NCBI RefSeq assembly: GCF_019977755.1
Contig: NZ_AP025146.1
Location: 124,001 to 188,000 of the forward strand
Reading direction: 5' to 3'
Source: Vibrio penaeicida
GTDB taxonomy: Bacteria > Pseudomonadota > Gammaproteobacteria > Enterobacterales > Vibrionaceae
Length of the DNA stretch: 64,000 nt
Shown here: positions 8,953 to 16,713 of the stretch, piece after piece
Numbering within the stretch: position 1 is the stretch's first letter
Layout: the number at the start of each line of letters is the position of its first letter
Notes under the pieces: model-generated
The model's database searches: none
Told to the model about the DNA's origin: nothing
What the model saw: the letters and a program-made list of their open reading frames with translations, nothing else
Position numbers and translations under genes: made by a program

Positions 8953-8966
8953 ATTTGTACTACAAT
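8953..8966 (-). promoter_or_regulatory. Candidate alginate-cluster operator, site 4
   Basis: Reads ATTGTAGTACAAAT on the minus strand, differing from site 2 at one central base. It is about 50 bases upstream of the PL15 start. Confidence 0.45.
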
Positions 8967-9017
8967 AAGATCTATATTCTGAGCTATTCCTCTACTATTT
9001 ACACAAAGAGAGTTCAA

Positions 9018-11099
9018 ATGAGCAACCAAAAGTCTCTTGACGCTATTAGAAAGATAAAGCTGGAGAATGATACATCAGCTGGAAACCTTGTTGACTTATT
9101 GCCTATCGAAGTACAAAAACGCGACTTCGATCTGTCATTTCTAGATACCTTGAGTGAAGCTCGTCCACGCCTGCTAGTCCAAGCTGAGCAGCTTGAAGAA
9201 TTCAAAGCGAAAGTACAGGCTGATGAGTCTTACTGTATGTTCGACGATTTCTACAATAACTCGACGGTTAAGTTTCTTGAAACTGAACCTTATGAAGAGC
9301 CGAAGCCTTACCCGGAAGAGACAGTTGGAAAAGCTTCTCTATGGCGTCCTTACTGGCGTCAAATGTATGTTGATTGCCAGATAGCGCTTAACGCGACACG
9401 TAACTTGGCTATTGCCGGAATCGTTAAAGAAGATGAAGCGCTGATTGCTAAAGCCAAAGCATGGACTCTGAAGCTGTCGACTTATGATCCTGAAGGCGTC
9501 ACGTCTCGTGGTTACAATGACGAAGCTGCGTTTCGTGTTATTGCGGCTATGGCATGGGGTTACGATTGGTTACATGCTTACTTTACCGATGAAGAGCGGC
9601 AGCAAGTTCAAAATGCATTAGTGACCCGCCTGGACGAAATCATGCACCACCTGAAAGTGACGGTTGACCTACTTAGCAACCCGCTGAACAGTCACGGTGT
9701 TCGTTCTATTTCTTCAGCTATCATCCCAACATGTATCGCGCTTTATCATGATCACCCGAAAGCGGGTGAGTACATCGCATACGCGTTAGAATATTATGCA
9801 GTGCACTACCCACCATGGGGCGGAGAAGATGGCGGCTGGGCAGAAGGTCCTGATTACTGGAATACGCAAACGGCTTTCCTAGGTGAAGCTTTCGACCTAT
9901 TAAAAGCGTACTGTGGCGTAGACATGTTCAATAAAACGTTCTACGAAAACACCGGCGATTTCCCACTATACTGTATGCCCGTTCACTCTAAGCGTGCGAG
10001 TTTCTGTGACCAGTCATCCATCGGTGATTTCCCTGGTCTGAAGCTGGCTTACAATATCAAGCATTACGCAGGTGTTAACCAGAAGCCAGAGTACGTTTGG
10101 TATTACAATCAACTAAAAGGTCGTGATACAGAAGCTCACACTAAATTCTACAACTATGGCTGGTGGGATTTTGGCTACGACGATCTTCGTTTCAACATTC
10201 TTTGGGATGCGCCTGAGGAGCAAGCGCCGTCAAATGACCCGTTGTTGAAAGTATTCCCGATTACAGGTTGGGCTGCATTCCACAATAAGATGACTGAACG
10301 TGATAACCACATCCATATGGTGTTCAAGTGCTCTCCGTTTGGTTCTATCAGTCATTCACATGGTGACCAGAACGCATTTACGCTACATGCCTTCGGTGAA
10401 ACTTTAGCGGCGATCACCGGCTATTACGGCGGCTTCGGCGTAGATATGCACACGAAATGGCGTCGCCAAACGTTCTCTAAAAACTTGCCTCTATTTGGTG
10501 GTAAAGGCCAATATGGAGAGAACAAAAATACAGGCTACGAAAACCACCAAGATCGTTTCTGTATTGAAGCGGGCGGTAATATCACAGACTACGATACTGA
10601 ATCTGATGTGAAGATGGTAGAAGGTGATGCAACGGCTTCTTATAAGTACTTTGTTCCTGAGATCGAATCTTACAAGCGTAAGATCTGGTTTGTTCAAGGC
10701 AAAGTTTTTGTAATGCAAGACAAGGCGACGCTTTCTGAAGAGAAAGACATGACGTGGTTGATGCATACCACGTTTGCTAATGAAGTGGCGGATAAGTCAT
10801 TCACTGTCCGGGGTGAAGTCGCGCACCTAGACGTGAACTTTATTAACGAATCCGCTGGTAACATCGCTTCTGTTAAGAACGTTGAAGGCTTCGGTGAAGT
10901 TGATCCGTATGAATACAAAGAGTTAGAAATCCACCGTCATGTTGAAGTGGAATTCAAGCCATCCAAAGAGCACAACATCTTAACTCTTCTGGTTCCTAAT
11001 AAGAACGAGGGTGAGCAAGTTGAAGTTTCTTATAAGCTGGAAGGTAACGTCTTACTTCTGACAGTAGATGGTGAAGCCGTAGAAATTGATTTGTCTTAA
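9018..11099 (+). CDS. Oligoalginate lyase, polysaccharide lyase family 15
   Basis: Exolytic oligoalginate lyase of the Atu3025/OalA type, releasing unsaturated monouronate. The 693-residue protein has an alpha/alpha-barrel followed by a heparinase II/III-like beta domain. The catalytic His is visible in NSHGVRS (His226), an active-site tyrosine in AEGPDYWN (Tyr280), and the histidine-rich ISHSHGDQNAFTLHAFGE segment lies in the C-terminal half. The ATG at 9018 has AAAGAGAG before it; in-frame codons back to 8946 look non-coding. No signal peptide, so probably cytoplasmic. It complements the PL17 pair at the other end of the cluster. Confidence 0.9.
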   Translation: MSNQKSLDAIRKIKLENDTSAGNLVDLLPIEVQKRDFDLSFLDTLSEARPRLLVQAEQLEEFKAKVQADESYCMFDDFYNNSTVKFLETEPYEEPKPYPEETVGKASLWRPYWRQMYVDCQIALNATRNLAIAGIVKEDEALIAKAKAWTLKLSTYDPEGVTSRGYNDEAAFRVIAAMAWGYDWLHAYFTDEERQQVQNALVTRLDEIMHHLKVTVDLLSNPLNSHGVRSISSAIIPTCIALYHDHPKAGEYIAYALEYYAVHYPPWGGEDGGWAEGPDYWNTQTAFLGEAFDLLKAYCGVDMFNKTFYENTGDFPLYCMPVHSKRASFCDQSSIGDFPGLKLAYNIKHYAGVNQKPEYVWYYNQLKGRDTEAHTKFYNYGWWDFGYDDLRFNILWDAPEEQAPSNDPLLKVFPITGWAAFHNKMTERDNHIHMVFKCSPFGSISHSHGDQNAFTLHAFGETLAAITGYYGGFGVDMHTKWRRQTFSKNLPLFGGKGQYGENKNTGYENHQDRFCIEAGGNITDYDTESDVKMVEGDATASYKYFVPEIESYKRKIWFVQGKVFVMQDKATLSEEKDMTWLMHTTFANEVADKSFTVRGEVAHLDVNFINESAGNIASVKNVEGFGEVDPYEYKELEIHRHVEVEFKPSKEHNILTLLVPNKNEGEQVEVSYKLEGNVLLLTVDGEAVEIDLS

Positions 11100-11122
11100 T
11101 CGACTGTTTCTTAGAAATAAAT

Positions 11123-11146
11123 AACCCAGCTTCGGCTGGGTTTTTC
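11123..11146 (+). terminator. Terminator after the PL15 gene
   Basis: Stem AACCCAGC/GCTGGGTT capped by a stable TTCG loop and followed by T residues, 24 bases beyond the stop. Confidence 0.88.
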
Positions 11147-11181
11147 TATTTATGCTGTTTTGAATACAGTAAATTGTGTAT

Positions 11182-11424
11182 TTAAAGAGAAGACTGCGGG
11201 GTGTTCAGAACTTCTAAAGCTAAGTCTACAGTCTGTTTGAGATTATCACTTCCTAATCGACCTGCACTTACAGGACCAAGTATGTGGTTGTACAGAGCAA
11301 GTTGCTTTTCAAAAGGGAGACTTAGTTGTTCATATAGCGTTTGACGAATTTGTGCATGTTGTTCAGGATCGTTTTCGATAAGGTGCTGTAATGTTGAATA
11401 AATTATCGCACGAGTGTGTTCCAT
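11182..11424 (-). CDS. Hypothetical 80-aa protein
   Basis: Small, mostly helical, soluble protein beginning MEHTRAIIYSTLQHLIEND, with no motif I recognise. It has good codon structure and a stop close to the PL15 terminator. It appears to be the last chromosomal-type gene before the non-coding junction that leads into the element. Function unknown. Confidence 0.5.
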   Translation of the reverse strand: MEHTRAIIYSTLQHLIENDPEQHAQIRQTLYEQLSLPFEKQLALYNHILGPVSAGRLGSDNLKQTVDLALEVLNTPQSSL

Positions 11425-12098
11425 GGTCGCCTTTAGTGTAGTTAGTTGGGGGTATGCTCATTATACTCAACGAATAGTATCTTAATGCGATATAAGTCAT
11501 ACAATACTACATTGATTGTTTTGTGCTCTTTCTTAGGCCGTGTGCTTAATATTTTTTCTATTTTAGATCGATAATGAGAAAGTTTGAGGATTTGTTATAC
11601 CTAAAATAATCCATGATTTATTAATTTAGAAAATCACTAACAAACATTCTGTCTAAAAGCGTGTTACAGAGTCGGTTTGATAGATGTGATTTTAACTGAT
11701 GGTAATTTTGAAGCACGAAGACATGTAAAACTGAAAGAATGTTTCTTACACTCAAACTGCTAAGGCACCTCTGATTCTTAGTAAGTGACACTTTATGGTA
11801 ACCAAAAATGTCACTATATGGTTCTTACAATCATGTAAGACTCTGATTTTTAGATAGTAGGGATGTCAGTTTATAGTCCTAGCCACACCTGCCGAATAGG
11901 CAGATATATACAAAGCCCGATCTTATTGGATTGGGCTTTGTTGCGTCTTTAGGCCATCGAACAATTTACAATGTTCAAATCACGTACTTCCAAATTTATG
12001 CCAATACTCGCCACTGATTTAGACATGATTCAATTACCAATATCTTGTGCTCAATGGGATAGGGGCAAAGAAAGCCTCTTACGGTTACCACAATAAGT
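11425..12098. other. Non-coding junction with short repeats; possible element edge or IS remnant
   Basis: About 670 bases without a convincing gene. It contains TCTTACA/TGTAAGA inverted around ATCA (11823-11840), another TTCTTACA at 11743-11750, AGTGACA/TGTCACT arms (11784-11790 and 11809-11815), and a CAAAGCCC/GGGCTTTG hairpin at 11911-11940. GGGCTTTGTTGCGT resembles the termini of some IS5-type elements, and a short reading frame near 12047-12110 (GAKKASYGYHNKF) recalls a transposase motif. I see no complete transposase and no defined attachment site. This is the likeliest place for the left edge of the element, by inference. Confidence 0.35.
11911..11944 (+). terminator. Hairpin, possible terminator
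   Basis: CAAAGCCCGATC pairs with GATTGGGCTTTG (one G-T pair) around a short loop. The T tract is poor, so it may instead be a structure at a mobile-element end. Confidence 0.4.
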
Positions 12099-12371
12099 TT
12101 ATAGGTCAAAATACAAGCTTGCTAGCAGCCAGACACCAAGGAAGTACCCAAAGTCATACCAGCCACCAGCATTGTAAATCGCGTAAATCGCAACCTCTTC
12201 CCAAAGCATACTGCCGAGCATTGAAAACGGAAGTATAAACCCATGCCATAGACCGGTCCAAAAGCCCACTTTTTCCATCTCAACAGCAGCTTCGAGACTT
12301 ACATGGTCAGCACATCCTGATATAACCATTACAAAAATAGAGACTAGAATAACGCGCATTCTACATTTCAT
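12099..12371 (-). CDS. Small predicted lipoprotein
   Basis: A 90-residue protein with an N-terminal hydrophobic segment and lipobox VISGC, lipidated Cys20. It then has an amphipathic GLWHGFILP segment and the pattern AIYAIYNAGGWYDFGYFLGVW. That GGWYxFGxxLG ending is shared by a widespread family of small bacterial membrane-associated lipoproteins of unknown function. GGTGA precedes the ATG. It is the first gene on the element side of the junction. Confidence 0.6.
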   Translation of the reverse strand: MKCRMRVILVSIFVMVISGCADHVSLEAAVEMEKVGFWTGLWHGFILPFSMLGSMLWEEVAIYAIYNAGGWYDFGYFLGVWLLASLYFDL

Positions 12372-12423
12372 ACTAATTCACCAAATCGACAATAAATGAT
12401 TGTTTGTGCTTATAAATATTCCA

Positions 12424-13545
12424 TCACTGGTGGGGATTTGACTGGTAATCATCTATTGATACGACTTGAATGGAAGTGAGCCTAATTAGCCGTTCTCGTT
12501 TTGCCACCTTGCCAATGTAGACGTTCATGAATGCCTGGTTAATCATCTTCTCGCTTGGTGTTACCTTGCAGGTAGATGTGAAGGGCAATAATGCGTCATT
12601 CAAAGCTTCAATATGCTTCTGAACTAATGAGAATCGTGCATTACGATACAAGATCCGCGTTTCTTCTATGCACGTTGATAACTCCTCACTTACCAATTCA
12701 ATCTTTCGTAAGGCTTCAGTCAGCTTTTTTGAACACAATTCCAATCCGCTTGGCTCATTGGGTTTAAACTCAAGCAAGCTTGAAGCAATGGCTTCTTGTG
12801 TATCAGTAAATAGTGTTGAGATTTTATCCGAGATTTCGCGAAATTTTAGGCATTTAAACTCCGCGTTAAATTGAACAATGAAGTCGTTACATGCTCCGAA
12901 TTCAGATAACACTTTCTCTATATCATCATGTGCGCCTTTCGTAGAAAAAACCGACGAAATACTCGTCCCGCGCTGCGGTGCCATCATATCCAGCGATTGA
13001 GCCACACCAGTGAGACTAGATGATGGCTGCGCATCCACAATGCTGCGTAGAGCGTTCCCTAGCAAGTGTTTCAATCTGATTAGTCCATAGAGCGATTGCA
13101 TCAGATTAGCCGACTCATCTTGCTCAGTAGATGTATTCTGGTCATTGAAAGCCGGTATCAAGCAATGCTCAACGGCAGACTCCACAATGTCATGCAACTC
13201 GAGCTTTTTCTGGGTTATTTGTTGCCCATATTTATTGATAATGCCTCTTTGAATTTGCTTTGCAGTGTTTCTTTTTCTTGAATACTCTAAATATATGAAT
13301 GGCTTGATAAAGAATGGCTTTGATTGAAATTCCCATTTAATAGCTAGAAGCTCTGAATTAAGGTCATCTACACACCCCTCATATGCTTGGAGCTCATCTC
13401 GTAGAATTATTTGTTTTTTGTTGTACTCCGACGCGAGGTGCTTTAAGAATTTTCTGCCATTTCTGTCCATGCCGTCTTGTTGAGAACAGCCGAAATCAAC
13501 TCTCTGATTTGATGAGTTGTTTACGTCCGAGTTTAAGTTATTCAT
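12424..13545 (-). CDS. Hypothetical 373-aa coiled-coil protein
   Basis: Soluble, largely helical protein with a glutamine- and asparagine-rich N-terminus and extended helices (about 40-130 and 240-320) that suggest coiled coils; no catalytic motif is recognised. Of two in-frame ATGs, the one at 13545 has AAGGTGAT immediately upstream and is preferred to 13575. It is driven from the minus half of the palindrome at 13571-13600, with a very short leader. Function unknown. Confidence 0.65.
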   Translation of the reverse strand: MNNLNSDVNNSSNQRVDFGCSQQDGMDRNGRKFLKHLASEYNKKQIILRDELQAYEGCVDDLNSELLAIKWEFQSKPFFIKPFIYLEYSRKRNTAKQIQRGIINKYGQQITQKKLELHDIVESAVEHCLIPAFNDQNTSTEQDESANLMQSLYGLIRLKHLLGNALRSIVDAQPSSSLTGVAQSLDMMAPQRGTSISSVFSTKGAHDDIEKVLSEFGACNDFIVQFNAEFKCLKFREISDKISTLFTDTQEAIASSLLEFKPNEPSGLELCSKKLTEALRKIELVSEELSTCIEETRILYRNARFSLVQKHIEALNDALLPFTSTCKVTPSEKMINQAFMNVYIGKVAKRERLIRLTSIQVVSIDDYQSNPHQ

Positions 13546-13570
13546 CTGATCACCTTCGTTAACATTTACC

Positions 13571-13600
13571 CCCATAAGCGAAAAGCTTTTCGCTTATGGG
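13571..13600. promoter_or_regulatory. Perfect 30-bp palindrome of two divergent TTTTCGCTTAT motifs
   Basis: The right arm is CTTTTCGCTTATGGG and the left arm is its exact reverse complement, with no spacer. Each arm is one copy of the element-wide motif (TTTTCGCTTAT), one pointing to the coiled-coil gene (minus) and one to the membrane-protein gene at 13632 (plus). The other instances are asymmetric, so the palindrome shows that the motif is directional and can be used back to back. Confidence 0.7.
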
Positions 13601-13631
13601 TGGGTAATCAAGAACTAAGGAGAGAGATTTA

Positions 13632-13979
13632 ATGGCTACTTTGCAGATTTTTTGGCTAATAGTGTTCACATTATCTACCATCGGATTTTCATGGCTTTAT
13701 GCTTTCAATGAGAACGACGATCATTTGATTGCAGCTTGCATAAGTATGATTCTGACATTTGTGATTGGTTGGGATAATGGGGTAAGTGCGGTTTTTTATT
13801 ATTGGTGCGCAGTCTTACCCGATCATGACACTATCTACAATCAAATCACGGCTTTAGTCTTAACGCTCATTCTTGCTATTACCGCTGTAATTCTCACTCT
13901 ATTCAGCCCATTTTTCTTCATGGATTCAGATGGAAAAATTGCGCGAAGTAATTTCCTTAAACTTTTCAGCAAGAAGTAG
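13632..13979 (+). CDS. Hypothetical membrane protein, 115 aa
   Basis: Three predicted transmembrane segments (about 5-24, 31-60 and 75-95) and a short basic tail. AAGGAGAGAG precedes the ATG. Transcribed from the palindromic motif 35 bases upstream and followed by a likely terminator. No family recognised. Confidence 0.6.
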   Translation: MATLQIFWLIVFTLSTIGFSWLYAFNENDDHLIAACISMILTFVIGWDNGVSAVFYYWCAVLPDHDTIYNQITALVLTLILAITAVILTLFSPFFFMDSDGKIARSNFLKLFSKK

Positions 13980-14038
13980 CTGCCTATAATTCGAAATGTA
14001 CTGTTGACACTGCGTTTCGATGGCACTAATTTATTAAA

Positions 14039-14061
14039 TAACCCACCGAATTAGCCTACTG
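14039..14061 (+). repeat. TAACCCACCGAATTAG block, copy 1
   Basis: TAACCCACCGAATTAGCCTA recurs as TAACCCACCGAAATAGCTAT at 48704. In both places it lies 86-88 bases upstream of a TTAACCCGCC leader. Confidence 0.45.
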
Positions 14062-14109
14062 GCCATAAACGAGCAAACAAGCGCATGCTTGGTTTTTTTG
14101 CGCCAGTAG
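14056..14109 (+). terminator. Terminator nested in an inverted repeat
   Basis: CAAGC-GCAT-GCTTG followed by seven T residues (14084-14099) is a plausible terminator for the 115-aa membrane protein. It sits inside an outer inverted repeat CTACTGGC/GCCAGTAG (14056-14063 and 14102-14109). Confidence 0.55.
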
Positions 14110-14127
14110 CAATCCTGAATGAAATTC

Positions 14128-14168
14128 TTAACCCGCCAATCTTGGCCATTATTCATCAGGAGAAAACC
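14128..14168 (+). promoter_or_regulatory. TTAACCCGCC leader motif, copy 1
   Basis: TTAACCCGCCAAT, then GGCC and TTATTC, ending in AGGAGAAAACC just before the ATG. Two closely similar leaders are at 16674-16712 and 48791-48832. The spacing from CCGCC to GGAG is conserved at about 20 bases. Confidence 0.55.
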
Positions 14169-14170
14169 CT

Positions 14171-14443
14171 ATGCCTAACCCAATACCATCACTCAATGAT
14201 AAGAGAGTGATATCCCACTACCTTCAAAACTTACCTTTACACGGATACGTTCTTAACCAATCGCTTGAGTTAGAAACCTGCCCACAAATTGAGAAGGCTT
14301 CTTTCATCTCAACATCTCGCCTTTCCTTTGAGACGCTGACAAAATCGCCATATTGCACTGACGATTCGTTTTCAAACTGTATGGACAAGTTCTCATTAGC
14401 AGAGCTCGGAATTAACAGTCTTACTATGGAATTGGAGGAGTAG
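14171..14443 (+). CDS. Hypothetical 90-aa protein
   Basis: Short soluble protein beginning MPNPIPSLNDKRVISHYLQ. The start is fixed by the AGGAGAAAACCCT leader and a good reading frame. An overlapping minus-strand frame of similar length exists but lacks a ribosome site and operon context. Two bases separate it from the next gene. No family recognised. Confidence 0.55.
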   Translation: MPNPIPSLNDKRVISHYLQNLPLHGYVLNQSLELETCPQIEKASFISTSRLSFETLTKSPYCTDDSFSNCMDKFSLAELGINSLTMELEE

Positions 14444-14445
14444 TT

Positions 14446-14673
14446 ATGTTTAACCGACTTGATCAGGTTGCAAAGCAAGGCTTCTTGTACGCAATTGGTG
14501 AAAAGCACGACTGCCTAATTGAAACTGAAATGGAGCTGTTAGCATTTAACGCTGGAATAACCGATGCAAATAAGCGCCATGGTTTGTCTGTTGACAGAAT
14601 GACTGGTATTCCAAAGATATACGTAAGTGGCGAAATGACTAATCGAAACTCAGTAAAGATTTGTTCTTTGTAA
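14446..14673 (+). CDS. Hypothetical 75-aa protein
   Basis: Small soluble protein beginning MFNRLDQVAKQGFLYAIGE. GGAGGAG in the end of the preceding gene serves as its ribosome site, so the two are probably translationally coupled. Unknown function. Confidence 0.55.
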   Translation: MFNRLDQVAKQGFLYAIGEKHDCLIETEMELLAFNAGITDANKRHGLSVDRMTGIPKIYVSGEMTNRNSVKICSL

Positions 14674-14735
14674 GCTGAATACTGACACAACTCAATAAAG
14701 TCCCGCGAGGATTAAGCGTCCTCAAGGATGGTTAA

Positions 14736-14747
14736 CCTCGCTTATTC
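14736..14747 (+). promoter_or_regulatory. Weak copy of the CGCTTAT motif
   Basis: CCTCGCTTATTC matches CGCTTAT of the element-wide motif but lacks the T run before it. It sits 15-20 bases before the exonuclease start, closer than other copies, and forms one arm of a GCGAGG/CCTCGC hairpin (14705-14741). Confidence 0.25.
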
Positions 14748-14762
14748 AAAGTGAGAAACACA

Positions 14763-15500
14763 ATGAGTACATCTAACACAACCCAAAAATACAACGAAGA
14801 TCAGTTATGGACTGACGTAGAGACTGGTGGACTTGCCGATATGACAACCTTACCAACAGGCGAGCGAGTTTATGGTGCACTTCATCACCCACTACTGGAA
14901 GTCGGTATTTTACTGCCGCGACAATTCGATAACGGAATTATCTCGTTGAATAACAGTGTATGCCCTAGCTTTAATTTGGGTATTAAAGTGACAGAGGAAA
15001 TGCTGACACGCTTTGATCCCTGGGCTCTAAAACAGCACACAAAGTCAGGACTGCTAGAGAGACTCAAAACTGGTGAGGGTTTTGATTATTTTGCAGAAGA
15101 TAACCTTGACGCCGAAGCCGCTATTCTCGATTTCTTGCATTCAAATAATGTGAAGGAATTTAATCGAGAAGAGGGGACCGGAGCCATCGCGTTGGGCAAT
15201 AACATCTCGTTTGACATGCAATTCTTCGATGCACAGCTCCCTCGAGTTCGCGCATATATGCATTATAGAAAAGCCGATGTTAGCTCAATCAATGTTATGG
15301 CACGAACTCGCCTTTGGAAACACGTTCAATTAAACGGTGTTGATAAGGCGCTGAACCACACTGCGCTCGAAGATATTCGAGAGTCAGTTTTGGAGATGAA
15401 CGCTTATACCTCTCAAATTAATAATTTGCTTTGGTATAAACAACAGGCCAATGAGTTAGGTATTGTCTCTGATATGGACAAATGCCTATCTGACGCCTAA
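14763..15500 (+). CDS. Oligoribonuclease-like DEDDh exonuclease
   Basis: A 245-residue relative of Orn, the 3'-5' exonuclease that finishes degradation of short oligoribonucleotides. Exo motifs line up: the first acidic pair in LWTDVETGGL (Orn has WIDLEMTGL), ALGNNISFDMQFF for motif II, HYRKADVSSINVMA for the Orn-like conserved block, and HTALEDIRESVLEM for the DEDDh motif III. It is longer than the usual 180-residue Orn, with an insert after motif I that contains ALHHPLLEVGILL. The ATG at 14763 has AGTGAG upstream. An exonuclease on the element may act in RNA turnover or against phage or host RNAs; substrate untested. Confidence 0.75.
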   Translation: MSTSNTTQKYNEDQLWTDVETGGLADMTTLPTGERVYGALHHPLLEVGILLPRQFDNGIISLNNSVCPSFNLGIKVTEEMLTRFDPWALKQHTKSGLLERLKTGEGFDYFAEDNLDAEAAILDFLHSNNVKEFNREEGTGAIALGNNISFDMQFFDAQLPRVRAYMHYRKADVSSINVMARTRLWKHVQLNGVDKALNHTALEDIRESVLEMNAYTSQINNLLWYKQQANELGIVSDMDKCLSDA

Positions 15501-15503
15501 GTA

Positions 15504-15553
15504 AAGAGAACCCCTAAAGCCCAATTTAACGGACTTTAAAGGGGTTCCCTTTC
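15504..15553. terminator. Bidirectional terminator
   Basis: GAACCCCT/AGGGGTTC stem (15509-15516 and 15541-15548), extended by outer AAAG/CTTT pairs, between two convergent genes. Confidence 0.65.
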
Positions 15554-15556
15554 AAT

Positions 15557-16606
15557 TTATTTCGATTTTATTTGGTAGGTAGGCTCTTGCTTGTAATCCG
15601 AAGCAAGGTGTTTTTCTCTCATTTTCGTTGCGTAAGCATACGTTGAGACATAGAAGATGGTTAAGTCATCTTCTGATACTTTGGCTTTGGCCTCTTTAAT
15701 ATCTTTCAAGAACGTATTTTTAGTCGTAGATAACACATCAAAGAGGGTTATCTTTTTCGCGCGTTGAAGCGCCTTTTTAACGTCACCATCTACGAACTTG
15801 AGTGTCGTGGCAGGGGTGTTCTTTAAGTCTTGAATAAACAACAAGATGTTTGGGTCGACGTATTTACGTAGCTTCAAAAATTGCTGGTGGATAAGATCAT
15901 TCATTGGCTTACCCGGGTATTCTTTAGACAGCTCCTCACAAGCTGGGAGCAGGCCCGTTCCTGTTTCAGTTATTTGAACATCAACAGAGATGCCATTACT
16001 GCCATAAATTTTAAAATGAAAGGGCAGGTTATCGATGAGTCGAGTACCGTCAAAGGTCAACGAATCATAACGCAGACTTTCCCAATACAGCTTTAACTCA
16101 TATTTAAGCTTACTTTTGCCTTTCCCTTTCAATGCACCAATTACCACTCCTGAGCTGAGTTGAGATTGCTCTTTTAGTGTCCTGTTGGACTCAACGAGCT
16201 CACGGTTTTTTTGAGAAAGTTGATTGATGATAATCGTAGAGTCCTGGATCTCTTTTTTATGGGCAGAAATCGTTTTGTTCCATGATTCATCAATGGCTTC
16301 TACAGATGAGAATCGACTCTTGAACGTGTCGAGTTCTTCTCTCAATCGTTTTGCTGAATCCCGTGATTTTTCTAGATCACGAATGGCTTTATCTAATTCA
16401 TCCGACTTTTGTTTAAGCACATTCAGCTCAAGCTTAGAAATTTGGTGAGCTTGTTCTTCATCAACAAAATTTAACGCCAGTTGCTCAACCTCACTATACA
16501 TCGATAAGAAAGAATTAAAGGAGTGTTTGGCTGCAGCTAAATTGCCCTCTTCAATCAATGATAGAGTAGCAACCAAGTGGCTAGAAATTTTATGAAAATC
16601 AATCAT
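15557..16606 (-). CDS. Hypothetical coiled-coil protein, 349 aa
   Basis: The N-terminal half (about 50-160) is strongly coiled-coil, rich in E, K, L and S heptads. The C-terminal 180 residues look globular (LKGKGKSKLKYELKLYWESLRYDSLTF onward, in part) and match no family I know. The architecture resembles accessory phage-defence or DNA-tethering proteins, but that is only a structural impression. Minus-strand, single gene, terminator immediately downstream. Confidence 0.65.
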   Translation of the reverse strand: MIDFHKISSHLVATLSLIEEGNLAAAKHSFNSFLSMYSEVEQLALNFVDEEQAHQISKLELNVLKQKSDELDKAIRDLEKSRDSAKRLREELDTFKSRFSSVEAIDESWNKTISAHKKEIQDSTIIINQLSQKNRELVESNRTLKEQSQLSSGVVIGALKGKGKSKLKYELKLYWESLRYDSLTFDGTRLIDNLPFHFKIYGSNGISVDVQITETGTGLLPACEELSKEYPGKPMNDLIHQQFLKLRKYVDPNILLFIQDLKNTPATTLKFVDGDVKKALQRAKKITLFDVLSTTKNTFLKDIKEAKAKVSEDDLTIFYVSTYAYATKMREKHLASDYKQEPTYQIKSK

Positions 16607-16673
16607 TTTTACAAAACAGTCAGCTGAAATTTACCCTGATTTTACTCCATTTAATAACCGATTTCTTGGTTTT

Positions 16674-16712
16674 TTAACCCGCCGATTATGGCTATTATTC
16701 ATGGAGAAAACC
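16674..16712 (+). promoter_or_regulatory. TTAACCCGCC leader motif, copy 2
   Basis: TTAACCCGCCGAT, GGCTATTATTC, then GGAGAAAACC before the ATG at 16714. The upstream AATAACCGATTTCTTGG may be a degenerate version of the TAACCCACCGAATTAG block. Confidence 0.55.
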
Positions 16713-16713
16713 A

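Larger units (their letters stand above)
8587..9017. promoter_or_regulatory. Divergent control region, SDR and PL15 genes
   Basis: About 430 bases without a convincing gene. Each flank carries a near-identical candidate operator: ATTGTAATACAAAT at 8649-8662 towards the SDR gene and its inverted form ATTTGTACTACAAT at 8953-8966 towards the PL15 gene. The interior has no structure I can name. Confidence 0.5.

Noticed and set aside
12047..12238. Plus-strand reading frame MLNGIGAKKASYGYHNKF
   Set aside because: It overlaps the better-supported minus lipoprotein gene and looks like transposase only over a dozen residues. Kept only as a hint of an IS remnant.
12424..13545. SMC-like or structural DNA protein assignment for the 373-aa coiled-coil protein
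   Set aside because: Only coiled-coil character is visible; no Walker or other motifs.
14224..14508. 94-codon minus-strand frame across two small plus genes
   Set aside because: No ribosome site or promoter; the plus genes have the shared leader and coupled starts.
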